DNA of 33,715 nt from DATIJJ01 sp035478795 (GCA_035478795.1 DATIJJ010000001.1:1-33715), one strand, 5' to 3'; positions 8,318 through 17,313 are shown, counted from the first letter of the stretch. Program-made: numbers and translations. Notes: generated from the sequence alone by a model not told the origin.

Positions 8318-8907
8318 CGCCCCCGTCAAAATCGGATGAATTACGCAGAAAAAACAAAAAACTGCTGCGGATTCTGTGTGTCGGTGTGTTATTCATGTTT
8401 GGTTTTTGTTACATGCTGGTTCCTCTTTATGAACTGGTTTGCAAAAAAGAAGGCATTAATGGCAAGTCTGTCACAGCAGCCGCGGCCTATGACCCCAACA
8501 TACACGTGGATACATCGCGAACCATCCGGGTCTACTTCACAACCAGCCTGCATAGCGGGCTGGCATTCAAATTTATCCCGCTGCAGCGCTCCATTGATAT
8601 TCATCCGGGTGAGCGGAAATTGATTTATTTCTACGCGGAAAATCAAAGTGGCAATGAAATGACCGTACAAGCCATTCCAAGTATTACCCCGATGGACGGA
8701 GCCCGTTTTTTAAAGAAAACAGAGTGTTTTTGCTTCACCCAGCAATATTTCTTCAAGGGTGAAAAAGCCGACATGCCTGTCTATTTTTTTATCGAACCCG
8801 GCATCTCCAAAGATATCAGGGAAATAACACTGTCCTACACGCTGTTTGATGCAAAAAACTATGTCAAAAACCAGCGGCATTTTACAAAAGGCAGAATTGA
8901 TCTATAA
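8314..8907 (+). CDS. ctaG: Cox11/CtaG copper chaperone for the CuB site
   Basis: 197 residues: an N-terminal membrane anchor (about 17-38) and a periplasmic immunoglobulin-like domain. The copper motif ECFCF is at 137-141 (C138, C140) and a third conserved cysteine, C43, follows the anchor. Further Cox11 features are the GxxKxV segment near 50-55, YDP, and a C-terminal LSYTLF. Cox11 delivers copper to CuB of subunit I. The start overlaps the coxA stop by four bases, so translation is coupled. Subunit III, which usually follows this gene, is absent here and lies on the opposite strand at 2850-3728. Confidence 0.94.
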   Translation: MTPPSKSDELRRKNKKLLRILCVGVLFMFGFCYMLVPLYELVCKKEGINGKSVTAAAAYDPNIHVDTSRTIRVYFTTSLHSGLAFKFIPLQRSIDIHPGERKLIYFYAENQSGNEMTVQAIPSITPMDGARFLKKTECFCFTQQYFFKGEKADMPVYFFIEPGISKDIREITLSYTLFDAKNYVKNQRHFTKGRIDL

Positions 8908-8938
8908 TGCCACACTTTTGGGCAGTGAGTGTCTCCTG

Positions 8939-9694
8939 ATGGCGTCGTTATCCTTTCATTTTCGTCAAAAAACAGTTCTATTCCGATTCAGGCCGGGGTT
9001 TTCACTTCTATGCCTCGCGCTGTTTTGTTTATGTGTCGCACTCGGCGCATGGCAATGGCATCGTTATGTCTATAAAAAAGCGCTTCTCGCGACCTGGCAT
9101 GAACGCCTGATGGATACGCCGAAACAATTGAATGACATCATTGGCATGAATGATCTTGCATTTCGCGCGGTCAGGGTACAAGGACATTATCTGAATGCAC
9201 TGACTTTTCTGGTACAAAATCGTTTTTATCAGGATGAACCTGGTTTTGAAGTACTGACTCCCTTGCAACTCGCTCATGATAAAAAGTTACTGCTCGTCGA
9301 TCGCGGCTGGATCAAAAAACCGGCCGACAACTCCTTGCCAGCTATTTCACCCGTCACCCAACCACAAAACATCACGGGGCATATCAAATTGCTGGATGAA
9401 TATCAATTTATTCTCGGCGACAATATTCTGCAGCCAAATACAAAACCGATCATCGTACAGCGTGTCGATACAGCTGAACTCGGCCGAATAACGCATCAGG
9501 CATTTTATCCCTTTATTTTACGTCTGGATGCAAATCAGCCGGAAGGTTTTGTGCGCGACTGGACAATCGTAACAGTGACACCGGGACGTCATCTCGCCTA
9601 CATGATCCAATGGTTTGCATTCGCGCTGATTCTTCTGGTCGGTTATATCTGTTTTTGTTGTGAAGAGAAAAAAAACCATGCAAAAAATTCATAA
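8939..9694 (+). CDS. SURF1-family oxidase assembly protein
   Basis: 251 residues from the ATG at 8939. SURF1 proteins assist haem a insertion and assembly of cytochrome c oxidase. The layout fits the family: an N-terminal helix (about 15-33 in this numbering) followed by GAWQWHRYVYKK, a periplasmic loop containing V(R/Q)VxGHY, the LVDRGWI motif, and a C-terminal helix preceded by HLAYMIQWFAFA. The frame is open further upstream to 8846, but that would overlap cox11 by 60 bases and add a non-family extension. The ATG at 8939 gives the canonical start, though its ribosome site is weak. A TATAAT string lies at 8903-8908, within the cox11 stop region; it may be chance. Confidence 0.9.
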   Translation: MASLSFHFRQKTVLFRFRPGFSLLCLALFCLCVALGAWQWHRYVYKKALLATWHERLMDTPKQLNDIIGMNDLAFRAVRVQGHYLNALTFLVQNRFYQDEPGFEVLTPLQLAHDKKLLLVDRGWIKKPADNSLPAISPVTQPQNITGHIKLLDEYQFILGDNILQPNTKPIIVQRVDTAELGRITHQAFYPFILRLDANQPEGFVRDWTIVTVTPGRHLAYMIQWFAFALILLVGYICFCCEEKKNHAKNS

Positions 9695-10154
9695 ACAACC
9701 GTTGATCATACTCCTGCTTTTTTTGCTACCGGTTATCGTGAGCTGGTTTTTATTTCATTACCACACTTTTTTTCACTGGAAGACAACCAATCACGGCACA
9801 CTCATAGAGACACCCGTTAACATCGCTGACTTATCTTCAAACAAAAAATGGCATGTGATTTACATCAGTGACAAACCCTGCACGGCAGGATGTCAGAACA
9901 TGCGTCATCAATTGCAACAGGTGCAAAAAGCATTGGGAAATAACCGTGATCGCATCGCCTTGCTTTGGATGAATAGTGATGACACAGACGCAAAAAAATT
10001 ACAGATCCTGCCGGGCGCCTCCTCAGCAATCAATAATAAAATTTATCTGGCAGACCCACTCGGTAATGTATTCATGTATTATTCTGCAACAATCGATCCG
10101 GTTAATGTATTGCAGGATTTAAAACACGTGCTGGAGGTATCCCAAATTGGTTGA
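9678..10154 (+). CDS. Membrane-anchored CxxxC protein, probable oxidase assembly factor
   Basis: 158 residues. One N-terminal helix (about 8-26) is followed by a small periplasmic domain with a thioredoxin-like pattern: beta strand WHVIYIS, then CTAGC (a CxxxC as in SCO copper chaperones), then a helix NMRHQLQQVQKALG, a strand IALLWMN, and a late YLADPLGNVFMYY strand pair. It lacks the full SCO signature, notably the later copper-binding His, which is clear in the SCO gene at 12014. The start at 9678 follows a GAAGAGA stretch and overlaps the SURF1 stop by 17 bases. Comparable small proteins sit between SURF1 and CtaA in other gammaproteobacteria. A redox or copper role in CuA maturation is likely but inferred. 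Confidence 0.75.
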   Translation: MQKIHKQPLIILLLFLLPVIVSWFLFHYHTFFHWKTTNHGTLIETPVNIADLSSNKKWHVIYISDKPCTAGCQNMRHQLQQVQKALGNNRDRIALLWMNSDDTDAKKLQILPGASSAINNKIYLADPLGNVFMYYSATIDPVNVLQDLKHVLEVSQIG

Positions 10155-11139
10155 CCGACAATTTCTTTCACGCACTGCTTTTTTTGCAGCTTTTTTTGCA
10201 TTGGGTGTTATTGCGCTCGGCGCTTATACACGCCTGATGGATGCGGGATTGGGGTGTCCCGACTGGCCAGGTTGTTATGGGCATGTGATGGCACCGCTCG
10301 GCGATTCTCTCAATACGCAGGCTGGCAAGGCATGGATTGAAATGATTCATCGTTATTTTGTGGGTGCGCTGAGTCTTTTCATCCTGGCCATCGTTTTTAT
10401 GATTTTTAGCCGAAAAAAATACCGCACCCGTTCCAATATCACGCTCGCGATTATTTTAGTCGGCTTACTGGGTTATCAAATCATGTTGGGACAATGGACG
10501 GTCACACTGAAATTATTACCCATTATTGTTTCACAGCATTTACTGGGTGGTTATTTAATTTTAGCCACGTTATGGTCGTTACATCTCAATAATAAATTAT
10601 ATTTATCTGAAAAAAAGATGTCTCCTGTACCGGCTGTTTTGCCGTATGCGCTATTGGGATTACTGTTGTTATTGCTACAAATCGCACTCGGTGCATGGAC
10701 CAGCACAAACTATGCCTCATTAAGCTGTACTGATTTTCCTTTCTGCCAGAATGATCAGTCTATGACGTGGCATTTCAGAGAAGCGTTTCACCTCATTTCG
10801 CCAACGGGTGTGAATTATGAAGGCGGCATTTTGCCAACCGTCATTCGCCAGACCATTCAAATGACGCATCGATTTGGCGCTCTGATACTCGCGGTCTATT
10901 TTATTTTATTGCTGAGCTGGGCTGGCATTCGATTAAAACAGCATCCTGTTTTATTAAAATCACTTTACGTTGTCACGGGATTGTTATTTTTGCAAATCTG
11001 TCTTGGCATCAGTAATGTGATTTTTAAATTGCCGCTCATCAATGCGCTCTGTCATACGTTATTCGCAGCATTACTCTTGCTTGCCCTGTTAACGTTTATT
11101 TTTAACTGTATTCACGTGAAACGCGAGGCACAAAAATGA
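10147..11139 (+). CDS. ctaA: Haem A synthase
   Basis: 330 residues and eight predicted membrane helices. CtaA oxidises haem O to haem A for the oxidase. The signature TRLMDAGLGCPDWPGCYG is present (28-45), with cysteine pair C37/C43 and a second pair C194/C200 (CTDFPFC) in the other half. The four haem-ligand histidines are H68 (MIHRY), H131 (SQHLLGG), H241 (MTHRFGA) and H303 (LCHTLFAA). The start is TTG at 10147, set by GGAGG 9 bases upstream (10133-10137). It overlaps the preceding CxxxC gene by eight bases. The next gene, haem O synthase, overlaps its stop by four bases. Confidence 0.95.
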   Translation: MVDRQFLSRTAFFAAFFALGVIALGAYTRLMDAGLGCPDWPGCYGHVMAPLGDSLNTQAGKAWIEMIHRYFVGALSLFILAIVFMIFSRKKYRTRSNITLAIILVGLLGYQIMLGQWTVTLKLLPIIVSQHLLGGYLILATLWSLHLNNKLYLSEKKMSPVPAVLPYALLGLLLLLLQIALGAWTSTNYASLSCTDFPFCQNDQSMTWHFREAFHLISPTGVNYEGGILPTVIRQTIQMTHRFGALILAVYFILLLSWAGIRLKQHPVLLKSLYVVTGLLFLQICLGISNVIFKLPLINALCHTLFAALLLLALLTFIFNCIHVKREAQK

Positions 11140-12017
11140 GCCGACTCGCACGGGAATACATGACATTATGCAAACCGCGCGTCGTGATGCTCATGATTCT
11201 CACATCCATCGTGGGGATGTGTCTTGCGTCTTCATCATCTCTCTCTGTCATGACACTGATTTTTGGGAATCTCGGCATTGCACTGGTCGCAGGTGCTGCA
11301 GCGGCGTTAAATCATGTGGCAGATCAACATATTGATAAAATGATGCAGCGTACGAAACATCGTCCCATCGTGCAGGGAAAAATTTCAACGCGTAACAGTC
11401 TTATTTTTGCAACGGTCATTTGTTTTTTCGGCATGGTGATTTTACTCACGTTTACGAATGTGCTGACGGCTGTTCTGACTTTTTTATCCCTGATGGGTTA
11501 TGCGGTTTGTTACACGCTTTATTTGAAGCACGCGACACCGCAAAATATTGTCATTGGCGGTATTGCCGGTGCTGTACCGCCTTTACTCGGCTGGACAGCC
11601 GTGACAGGATCGATCAGCCCCGAAGCGCTGCTTCTTGTTCTGATTATTTATGTCTGGACACCACCGCATTTTTGGGCGCTGGCCATTCACCGTTATGAAG
11701 ATTATTCACGCGCCAACGTTCCCATGCTGCCCAATACACACGGCATTCCCTTCACCAAACTGAACATTGTGCTGTATACCATTTTATTAATGATTGCCAC
11801 ATCATTACCCTTTTTAATTGGCATGGCAGGGTTGATTTATTTTGCAGGCGTCACACTGGCCAATCTCGTTTTTTTATTTTATGTTATTCGTTTATTTTTG
11901 AGCGAAAATAAAAAACATGCGATGGCTACTTTCAAATATTCAATTTATTATCTTGGCATTTTATTTTTATTATTACTGATCGATCATCATTATTTATTAT
12001 CACGAGGTATCACATGA
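11136..12017 (+). CDS. ctaB: Haem O synthase (protohaem IX farnesyltransferase)
   Basis: 293 residues, a UbiA-family prenyltransferase with about nine helices. It adds a farnesyl group to haem B, giving haem O, the substrate of the neighbouring CtaA. The first Asp-rich motif is N59-x3-D63-x3-D67, followed by MxRTxxRP (residues 70-77), and the second loop carries YVWTPPHFWALAIHRYEDY. KPRVVMLM near residue 13 is the usual N-terminal signature. The gene begins within the ctaA stop (ATGA) and its own stop overlaps the SCO start, so the three are translationally coupled. Confidence 0.95.
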   Translation: MSRLAREYMTLCKPRVVMLMILTSIVGMCLASSSSLSVMTLIFGNLGIALVAGAAAALNHVADQHIDKMMQRTKHRPIVQGKISTRNSLIFATVICFFGMVILLTFTNVLTAVLTFLSLMGYAVCYTLYLKHATPQNIVIGGIAGAVPPLLGWTAVTGSISPEALLLVLIIYVWTPPHFWALAIHRYEDYSRANVPMLPNTHGIPFTKLNIVLYTILLMIATSLPFLIGMAGLIYFAGVTLANLVFLFYVIRLFLSENKKHAMATFKYSIYYLGILFLLLLIDHHYLLSRGIT

Positions 12018-12676
12018 GCAATACAAAAACATCCGCAAAAAACAAAAAAATCATTTTCACTCTTTTGGCCATCATTGCGCTGGTTGCTGCCATTGAAATT
12101 TATTTTGGCATGTTGCAACGCCATGAAACAGCCAGCAACGTAAAAATTGACGGCATTTTTCTGACAAGTCCAAAAGAAATCAATCAGTTTAATTTGTCGG
12201 CATCCAATGGCAAACCCTTCACAAAAAACAATTTAACCGGCCAATGGACGATGCTATTTTTTGGATTCACCAATTGTTCGATGGTGTGTCCTACCACAAT
12301 GGCGGCCTTAAATGATATGTATAAATTGCTTGAAAAAGATTTGCCTGCCGACAAAATGCCGCAGATCGTGATGGTCTCGGTTGATCCTGATCGTGATTCT
12401 GTGAAGAGAATGAAAGAATATGTGACTGCGTTTAATCCCAATTTTATTGGCGCACGTGCTGACATTACCGAAACGGTCGCGCTCGAAAAACAGTTGCATA
12501 TCGCAGCCGCCAAAATGCAAGTCGATGGAGCAGGGAAAAATCACTACACCATCAACCACAGTGCGGAAATATTATTGTTTAATCCAAAAGGTCAGTTGCA
12601 GGCTTATTTATCTTTCCCGCACCAGGCCCCACAGATGGCAAAAGATTATCAACAAATTATAAAGGCGGCCGTATGA
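12014..12676 (+). CDS. SCO1/SenC copper chaperone
   Basis: 220 residues: an N-terminal membrane anchor (about 12-32) and a periplasmic thioredoxin-fold domain. The copper ligands of SCO proteins are all present: C88 and C92 (TNCSMVCPTT) and H182 (INHSAEILL). DPDRD near 124-128 is the usual SCO loop. SCO proteins metallate or reduce the CuA site of subunit II. The gene overlaps both neighbours by four bases. It is the second copper chaperone of this operon after Cox11. Confidence 0.94.
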   Translation: MSNTKTSAKNKKIIFTLLAIIALVAAIEIYFGMLQRHETASNVKIDGIFLTSPKEINQFNLSASNGKPFTKNNLTGQWTMLFFGFTNCSMVCPTTMAALNDMYKLLEKDLPADKMPQIVMVSVDPDRDSVKRMKEYVTAFNPNFIGARADITETVALEKQLHIAAAKMQVDGAGKNHYTINHSAEILLFNPKGQLQAYLSFPHQAPQMAKDYQQIIKAAV

Positions 12677-13149
12677 TGCGTTCTCTCATTCTTATTTTAT
12701 TTTTACTCTGCTTTACGACTATCAGTTACGCACATCAGAAACCGGTTTTGCATGATGCAACAGGAAAATCGATCCCTCTTTCCGATTTGAAGGGAAAATG
12801 GATCATTGTGAATTACTGGGCGGAATGGTGTGACAGTTGCATGGAAGAAGTGCCGGAGTTAAACCAGTTTTACAGCAATAATCAGGATAAAAACGTCGTA
12901 TTATATGGCGTTGAATATGATCACATCCCAACACCCAAACTCCGTGCGGCGATCGCAAAAATGCATATCAACTACCCTGTCATCGTGGAAGATCCGGCAG
13001 CCATCTGGTCGCTCAGTGCATTTGACGCCTTGCCCATGACATTCATCATTGGCCCGCATGGCAGGGTCGTGAAAAAAATTATGGGTGAAAGCACGGAAGC
13101 ATCCCTGTCAGCCGTCATACAGACACTTCAAAAAAAGATGTCGACCTGA
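12673..13149 (+). CDS. TlpA-like periplasmic thioredoxin
   Basis: 158 residues. A signal peptide (1 to about 20, ending SYA) is followed by a thioredoxin fold with active site WAEWCDSC (C53, C56) and a cis-proline loop ALPMTFIIG. TlpA-type proteins reduce cysteines of copper chaperones and of subunit II during CuA assembly; this role fits the position directly after SCO. CcmG-like reduction of apocytochrome c is a possible alternative, since a cytochrome c gene follows. The start overlaps the SCO stop; a second ATG three bases on is equally usable. Confidence 0.88.
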   Translation: MMRSLILILFLLCFTTISYAHQKPVLHDATGKSIPLSDLKGKWIIVNYWAEWCDSCMEEVPELNQFYSNNQDKNVVLYGVEYDHIPTPKLRAAIAKMHINYPVIVEDPAAIWSLSAFDALPMTFIIGPHGRVVKKIMGESTEASLSAVIQTLQKKMST

Positions 13150-13156
13150 TTACCGC

Positions 13157-13597
13157 ATGAAAAAAAATCTTCGTGTGGCATGGATCATCGGTGCCTTGAT
13201 AGTGAGCGGATTATCCGGTTTTTTTATTTCGCTCACTTTACACTCCGGCGACACAGCGCCCAGGCCTTCGGGTGTCACGGGCAGTGTGCAATTGATTGAG
13301 ACATTCCATTATCCCTCCACCTTCGTGAAACAGCTGAAAGGCGATCCGGATGCGGGACACAAAATTTTCAACCAGTTTTGTGTTTCCTGTCACGGCAATC
13401 CGCCCGTCATTGATATTGAGGCACCCCGCATTCATGATAAAAAAGCATGGAAAATACGTGAAAAAATGGGCATGCAGGCATTGATGAAGTTAACAACTAC
13501 AGGCGTTGGCGCAATGCCCGCGCGGGGTGGGTGTTTTGAATGTAGTGATGAACAGTTACGGGAGACGATTCAGTATATTTTGAGGGAAAGTCGGTAA
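13157..13597 (+). CDS. Membrane-anchored c5-like monohaem cytochrome c
   Basis: 146 residues from the ATG at 13157. An N-terminal helix (about 9-29) serves as signal or anchor, then one haem domain has CVSCH at about 75-79, distal Met in GAMPARGG, and the c5-type extra Cys pair (CFEC). It is closely similar in pattern to domains 3 and 4 of the four-haem cytochrome at 3747-5318. A longer frame to 13085 would overlap the thioredoxin gene by 65 bases and add a non-exported extension, so the shorter form is preferred, although no strong ribosome site is visible. It is the last gene of the oxidase operon and a plausible electron donor to the oxidase. Confidence 0.87.
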   Translation: MKKNLRVAWIIGALIVSGLSGFFISLTLHSGDTAPRPSGVTGSVQLIETFHYPSTFVKQLKGDPDAGHKIFNQFCVSCHGNPPVIDIEAPRIHDKKAWKIREKMGMQALMKLTTTGVGAMPARGGCFECSDEQLRETIQYILRESR

Positions 13598-13719
13598 GAT
13601 GAAGGCAGGGATAAACTCATAAATTGGCCGGGTACCATAGAAAAGATAACCAGTTCATGATACTATCTATCCCCATAATAGTTTCATATTTTTTAATAGC
13701 CCATTTTACAAGGACTGTA

Positions 13720-14874
13720 ATGATGCGATTAAAATATCTGTTTTCTTCTTTAATTGTTTTTTGTTTCGTTTTATTCCCGTTAAGTGCTCTTGCTGATTAT
13801 TACAGAATGCACTTTAGCCCTAACCGCTCTAATCCTCACAATTATCCGCCCGTGCAAAAACGCCCCTATATTGAGGCGCAATGCAAGGAATGCGAGGGTT
13901 TGGCTGAACAATACAATTCAGTGGTAGATAAGCTTTACAAAGCAGAAGAAGTGTATCGTGAACTGGATATTGAAACGTATGAAGATCAGGAAATGATTAA
14001 TCATGATCTTGATCATATTTATGCATTGCAGGCATCTGGCAAAAAAGATGTTTCCGGTGCGTTAGAGACGGCTGAAAAAGTGTATAACAATGATGTGAAT
14101 GATTATGAGCGACATCTCAGTGAATATGACAAACAGCGTACTGTTGTTATTGCAAAGTTGAAATATGAATTATTTGCGTTGGATAAGCAATTTAAAAAAT
14201 GTGAGGCCGCGTGTGTCAAACACTCTGTCAGTAAACAAACAACGGAAACTTCTCATGCTTTTGTGACTGGCACCAATATTGGGGTTGTAGGCGGCAATCT
14301 GAGTAGTTCGCGCAATGCGAGTGTTGATAGTGAATTGGGAAAAGATTCCAGCAGTCAATCAAAAAATAAAGGCCTGGTTGGTGTACAAGCCGTTGTTTCA
14401 TTTGATCCTCCAGGAGTGAGACCCTTTCTATTATTCAATGCATTAACAACGACGAATTCAGCGACTACTTTTAACGGCACCGGTTCAAATATGACGTTAA
14501 ATGAGAACTGGTTAATGCATGTGATGGGTGGCGTACAAAGCATGCCATTTTCTCATCATATTTCTGTTGGTGCGGGGGCAGGTGCCGGAATAGTGAACCA
14601 AAAATTGAAAGGCAGTGTAGTTGTTGGCGGCACAACGAATACAGCCAGCACGTCAAACACATCTGTTGAACCTGCGCTGATGGCAGATGTCCTGTGGGAA
14701 GGCTGTGACGCTTGTGTGTTTGGTCACGCCGGCACGATTTCCCTTCAATTGATGGCGGATCGGTTTCCAAGCCTCAATGCGGGCGGCACGACACCTTTTG
14801 CTACTCCTTATAATTTTAATGTTAATTCAAAGTGGCAGCTGAGTGAAATGCTGGTATTTGGGATGCGTATTTAA
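13720..14874 (+). CDS. Exported protein: cysteine-flanked coiled coil plus predicted beta-barrel
   Basis: 384 residues from the ATG at 13720, which has AAGGA six to seven bases upstream; the frame runs open to 13624 but without a better start. The signal peptide is residues 1 to about 27 (cleavage near SALA). About 50-165 is a long charged helical hairpin opened by CKEC and closed by CEAAC, which suggests a disulphide-stapled antiparallel coiled coil. The remaining 210 residues are Gly/Ser/Thr/Asn-rich alternating strands (VGVQAVVSFDP, LMHVMGGVQS, SVGAGAGAGIV, LSEMLVFGMRI), typical of an outer-membrane beta-barrel, with a CDAC pair in one loop. The family is not recognised. The 122 bp before it holds no clear promoter. 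It is convergent with the receiver-domain gene. Confidence 0.78.
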   Translation: MMRLKYLFSSLIVFCFVLFPLSALADYYRMHFSPNRSNPHNYPPVQKRPYIEAQCKECEGLAEQYNSVVDKLYKAEEVYRELDIETYEDQEMINHDLDHIYALQASGKKDVSGALETAEKVYNNDVNDYERHLSEYDKQRTVVIAKLKYELFALDKQFKKCEAACVKHSVSKQTTETSHAFVTGTNIGVVGGNLSSSRNASVDSELGKDSSSQSKNKGLVGVQAVVSFDPPGVRPFLLFNALTTTNSATTFNGTGSNMTLNENWLMHVMGGVQSMPFSHHISVGAGAGAGIVNQKLKGSVVVGGTTNTASTSNTSVEPALMADVLWEGCDACVFGHAGTISLQLMADRFPSLNAGGTTPFATPYNFNVNSKWQLSEMLVFGMRI

Positions 14875-14892
14875 AAATGAATCATTTTTAAA
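14870..14892. terminator. AT-rich 23-bp palindrome between convergent genes
   Basis: TTTAAAAATGA (14870-14880) and TCATTTTTAAA (14882-14892) are perfect reverse complements around one central base. It includes the stop codon of the barrel protein and that of the receiver gene. The symmetry would serve both strands, but the stem is nearly all A-T, so termination strength is doubtful. Confidence 0.4.
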
Positions 14893-15202
14893 AGGGTGGC
14901 ATTTTCCCGACGATTTCCTTGATCCAGAACATGTTGGGGAATTTTTCGGGAGAATGCCCGGTTGAGAGATAAATGTTTTTAAATCCATGTTCGTAAAGTT
15001 CTTTCGCAAAATCCTGTCCACTCATTGCATCTTTTAAATCTGAATCAATATAGATTGGTGTAGTTAAATCAAATTGGTTCAGGTCAGTTCTGAATGAATG
15101 GATTGAATTATAGGACGCAATTTTTTTGTTGTTGGATAGGCCGTATAGCACCCAGGCTTTGGTGATAATGGGGCAGTCGTCTATAAAAATCAGGTCGGTC
15201 AT
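14888..15202 (-). CDS. Stand-alone receiver-domain protein
   Basis: 104 residues, the size of a short single receiver domain with no output domain. The acidic pair is IFIDD (D8/D9); the phospho-acceptor is D53 in IYIDSDL, at the classical position; the beta-4 Thr/Ser is in YLSTGHS; a candidate conserved Lys lies in WIKEIVGK. SGQDFAKEL supplies the usual gamma-turn Gly. The motif T-G-H after beta-4 echoes T-S-H in the receiver parts of both hybrid kinases of this window. It is the last gene of the operon, 21 bases after the hybrid kinase, so it is the obvious phosphotransfer partner or phosphate sink. The start at 15202 is an ATG preceded by AGGACA. Confidence 0.82.
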   Translation of the reverse strand: MTDLIFIDDCPIITKAWVLYGLSNNKKIASYNSIHSFRTDLNQFDLTTPIYIDSDLKDAMSGQDFAKELYEHGFKNIYLSTGHSPEKFPNMFWIKEIVGKMPPF

Positions 15203-15223
15203 GGGGATGTCCTGTTAACTGGT

Positions 15224-17305
15224 TCATTCAATAATTTTAAATGGAATTTTGACAGCGAAATTTTTTGGAATAATTTGAATAGAATTATTCATACAATAAT
15301 TTTGAATTTCGCTCTCATCCGAGTGGCTGGTTACCATGAATATTTTATTTTTAATGTTGCTAAATGATTTTAACAGATTAACAAAATCATATCCTTGATA
15401 ATCCTTACCAGAAAATTCGAAATCAATTAAATAGGTTGCCGATTTATGTTGAAAATATTTTAGTTTTTTTAAAAAGATTTCTTTGGTTGCACAGTAAATC
15501 AATTTTTGATTATAGCCAAACTCCTTGAAACGTTCTTGCCAGCCGCGGTAGACAGACACACTATCATCAATACATACAATAATCTCATTTTTTGTTAGAG
15601 GTAGCTGGTTAACAAACCATGCCGGCGGTGGAATCAGAGGAATTTTTATTTTTACCTCGGCCCCCTCATTTCCATTAGAAAACAGCTCGATACTCGCTCC
15701 CCATGCTGCCAGCATTTCCCTGGCATGATACAAACCAAGACCAGTTCCACTTTTTTTAGTACTAAAACCTCTTTTAAATAAAGAAGCAGTATCTACGGAA
15801 AAACCACCGCCATTATCATTAATGACAATGATGCAACAGCCATTCTCCTCAATTAAATTTACTTTAATTATGCCATCAGAATTACCAATAGCCTCGTATG
15901 AGTTGTTTAAAACATTTATCAATATACGTTTCATAGTTGCTGGAACAACAGTACAAAAATAGCTGTAAGATTCTGGCCCATAACTTTGATTGATTTTTAC
16001 AGAACGATTAAACGTCAATCTTCGATCAGAAATCACATTATCAAGCAGAACAGCCAACTGCGTAGAACTCATATTTTTATCTGGCTTGTTGAACGAATCA
16101 TTTTTTTCAAGCGTATTGGTAATATCTCTAATATGCTGAACTGCGTCCCTTAAAAGAAGACGATTTGATTCATCAAGTGATGATGGCAACGATTTGATTC
16201 CAATTTCAAGTGCTGCCAGTGGTGAACGTATATCATGCACAACTTGTGCCGAAATCTTTATTTCGCTATCCAATTGTTCGTTAATTCGGGTAAATGATTT
16301 GTCAATAAAATCACCAAGAACTCTAAATTCATTGATGTTGTTATTAATAACAATTTCAGGTCGCTCGCCGGAATTAAAAGATTCAACGGCTGCTGAAAAA
16401 GAATTGATTTGAGACAGCATAATTTTTGAAAATCGATTGCTTAGTAATGTTGCCGCAATCATGGTAAGCATTAATGAAATTGGCATATCCCATGGCGCAT
16501 GAGGAATACCACTTATCTTTTTTGCTCCAGTAAAGAAAAAATAAAAAGCAAAACCTATCACAAATGCAAAAAGAGATGACATTAGCAGCCACCAGCTACA
16601 ATTTGCATGTATAGAATCAGAGTTAAAAAATGTAAATTTCTCCTCATTCCTGGCTCGCATAAACCCGATAGCTGTCAAAAATGTGCCAATTGTCCAAACA
16701 ATGTGTGGCCATTGAATAATGGCAACACTATCTTTTTCAACCATAAACAAACAAGTTATGGTTAAATCACTGGAAGAAATCATTAACAGGCTTAACGCTA
16801 ATAAAGCTAAAGTGCGATTACTCGATCTCCCTAAACAAATAATCGTAAAAAACCATATAAACATATCAAATGATACGCTTAAAATATCAAATATACCTTG
16901 AGAAAAGGATTCAACAGATAAGCTACTTGTGGCAACGAAAAAATGTATTAAAACAAAAATAGCTATTGCGCTAAATAATAAATACGGAAGATTAACTTGT
17001 GAAAAAATCTTTATTTTTTGCTGACGAAGCAAATAATACCAACCGAACGACTGCAATAGTTGAAATGTCAAAAATGGCATCATATTAACCAGACGCGCAC
17101 TCAATAATATATCTGATTTAAGTATCCTGAAAACGTAATTGTAATAGATATCGTCCAACGTCAATATACTAAAAGCTACACAGCTAATCCAAAAGAAAAC
17201 CTTATGGTATTCATTATTTTTTGCGAGCCTTGCGGAAGCCAATACACAAACAACGTCACTGGCTATCTGAATAAAACTCACAATATATGTGCTTAGTCCT
17301 GCCAT
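15224..17305 (-). CDS. Membrane hybrid histidine kinase with C-terminal receiver (kinase 1)
   Basis: 693 residues. About nine membrane helices fill residues 8-290: a block of seven, then a pair at about 236-256 and 267-290. A linker leads to the dimerisation/phosphoacceptor helix with H357 (VVHDIRSPLAAL). The ATPase domain has NVLNNSYEAIG (N box), NDNGGGF (G1) and GTGLGLYHA (G2). The receiver has acidic pair CIDDS, acceptor D628 (YLIDFEF), VTSHSDE and IPKNF (Lys). All catalytic motifs look intact. There is no large periplasmic domain, so the stimulus is probably sensed inside or at the membrane. It starts 8 bases after the MFS stop. It is a paralogue of the kinase at 25980-28262. The ligand is unknown. 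The local DNA is clearly AT-richer than the oxidase block. Confidence 0.9.
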   Translation of the reverse strand: MAGLSTYIVSFIQIASDVVCVLASARLAKNNEYHKVFFWISCVAFSILTLDDIYYNYVFRILKSDILLSARLVNMMPFLTFQLLQSFGWYYLLRQQKIKIFSQVNLPYLLFSAIAIFVLIHFFVATSSLSVESFSQGIFDILSVSFDMFIWFFTIICLGRSSNRTLALLALSLLMISSSDLTITCLFMVEKDSVAIIQWPHIVWTIGTFLTAIGFMRARNEEKFTFFNSDSIHANCSWWLLMSSLFAFVIGFAFYFFFTGAKKISGIPHAPWDMPISLMLTMIAATLLSNRFSKIMLSQINSFSAAVESFNSGERPEIVINNNINEFRVLGDFIDKSFTRINEQLDSEIKISAQVVHDIRSPLAALEIGIKSLPSSLDESNRLLLRDAVQHIRDITNTLEKNDSFNKPDKNMSSTQLAVLLDNVISDRRLTFNRSVKINQSYGPESYSYFCTVVPATMKRILINVLNNSYEAIGNSDGIIKVNLIEENGCCIIVINDNGGGFSVDTASLFKRGFSTKKSGTGLGLYHAREMLAAWGASIELFSNGNEGAEVKIKIPLIPPPAWFVNQLPLTKNEIIVCIDDSVSVYRGWQERFKEFGYNQKLIYCATKEIFLKKLKYFQHKSATYLIDFEFSGKDYQGYDFVNLLKSFSNIKNKIFMVTSHSDESEIQNYCMNNSIQIIPKNFAVKIPFKIIE

Positions 17306-17313
17306 TTTTTTCT

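Noticed and set aside
13085..13156. Upstream extension of the c5-like cytochrome
   Set aside because: It overlaps the thioredoxin gene and would remove the signal-like N-terminus.
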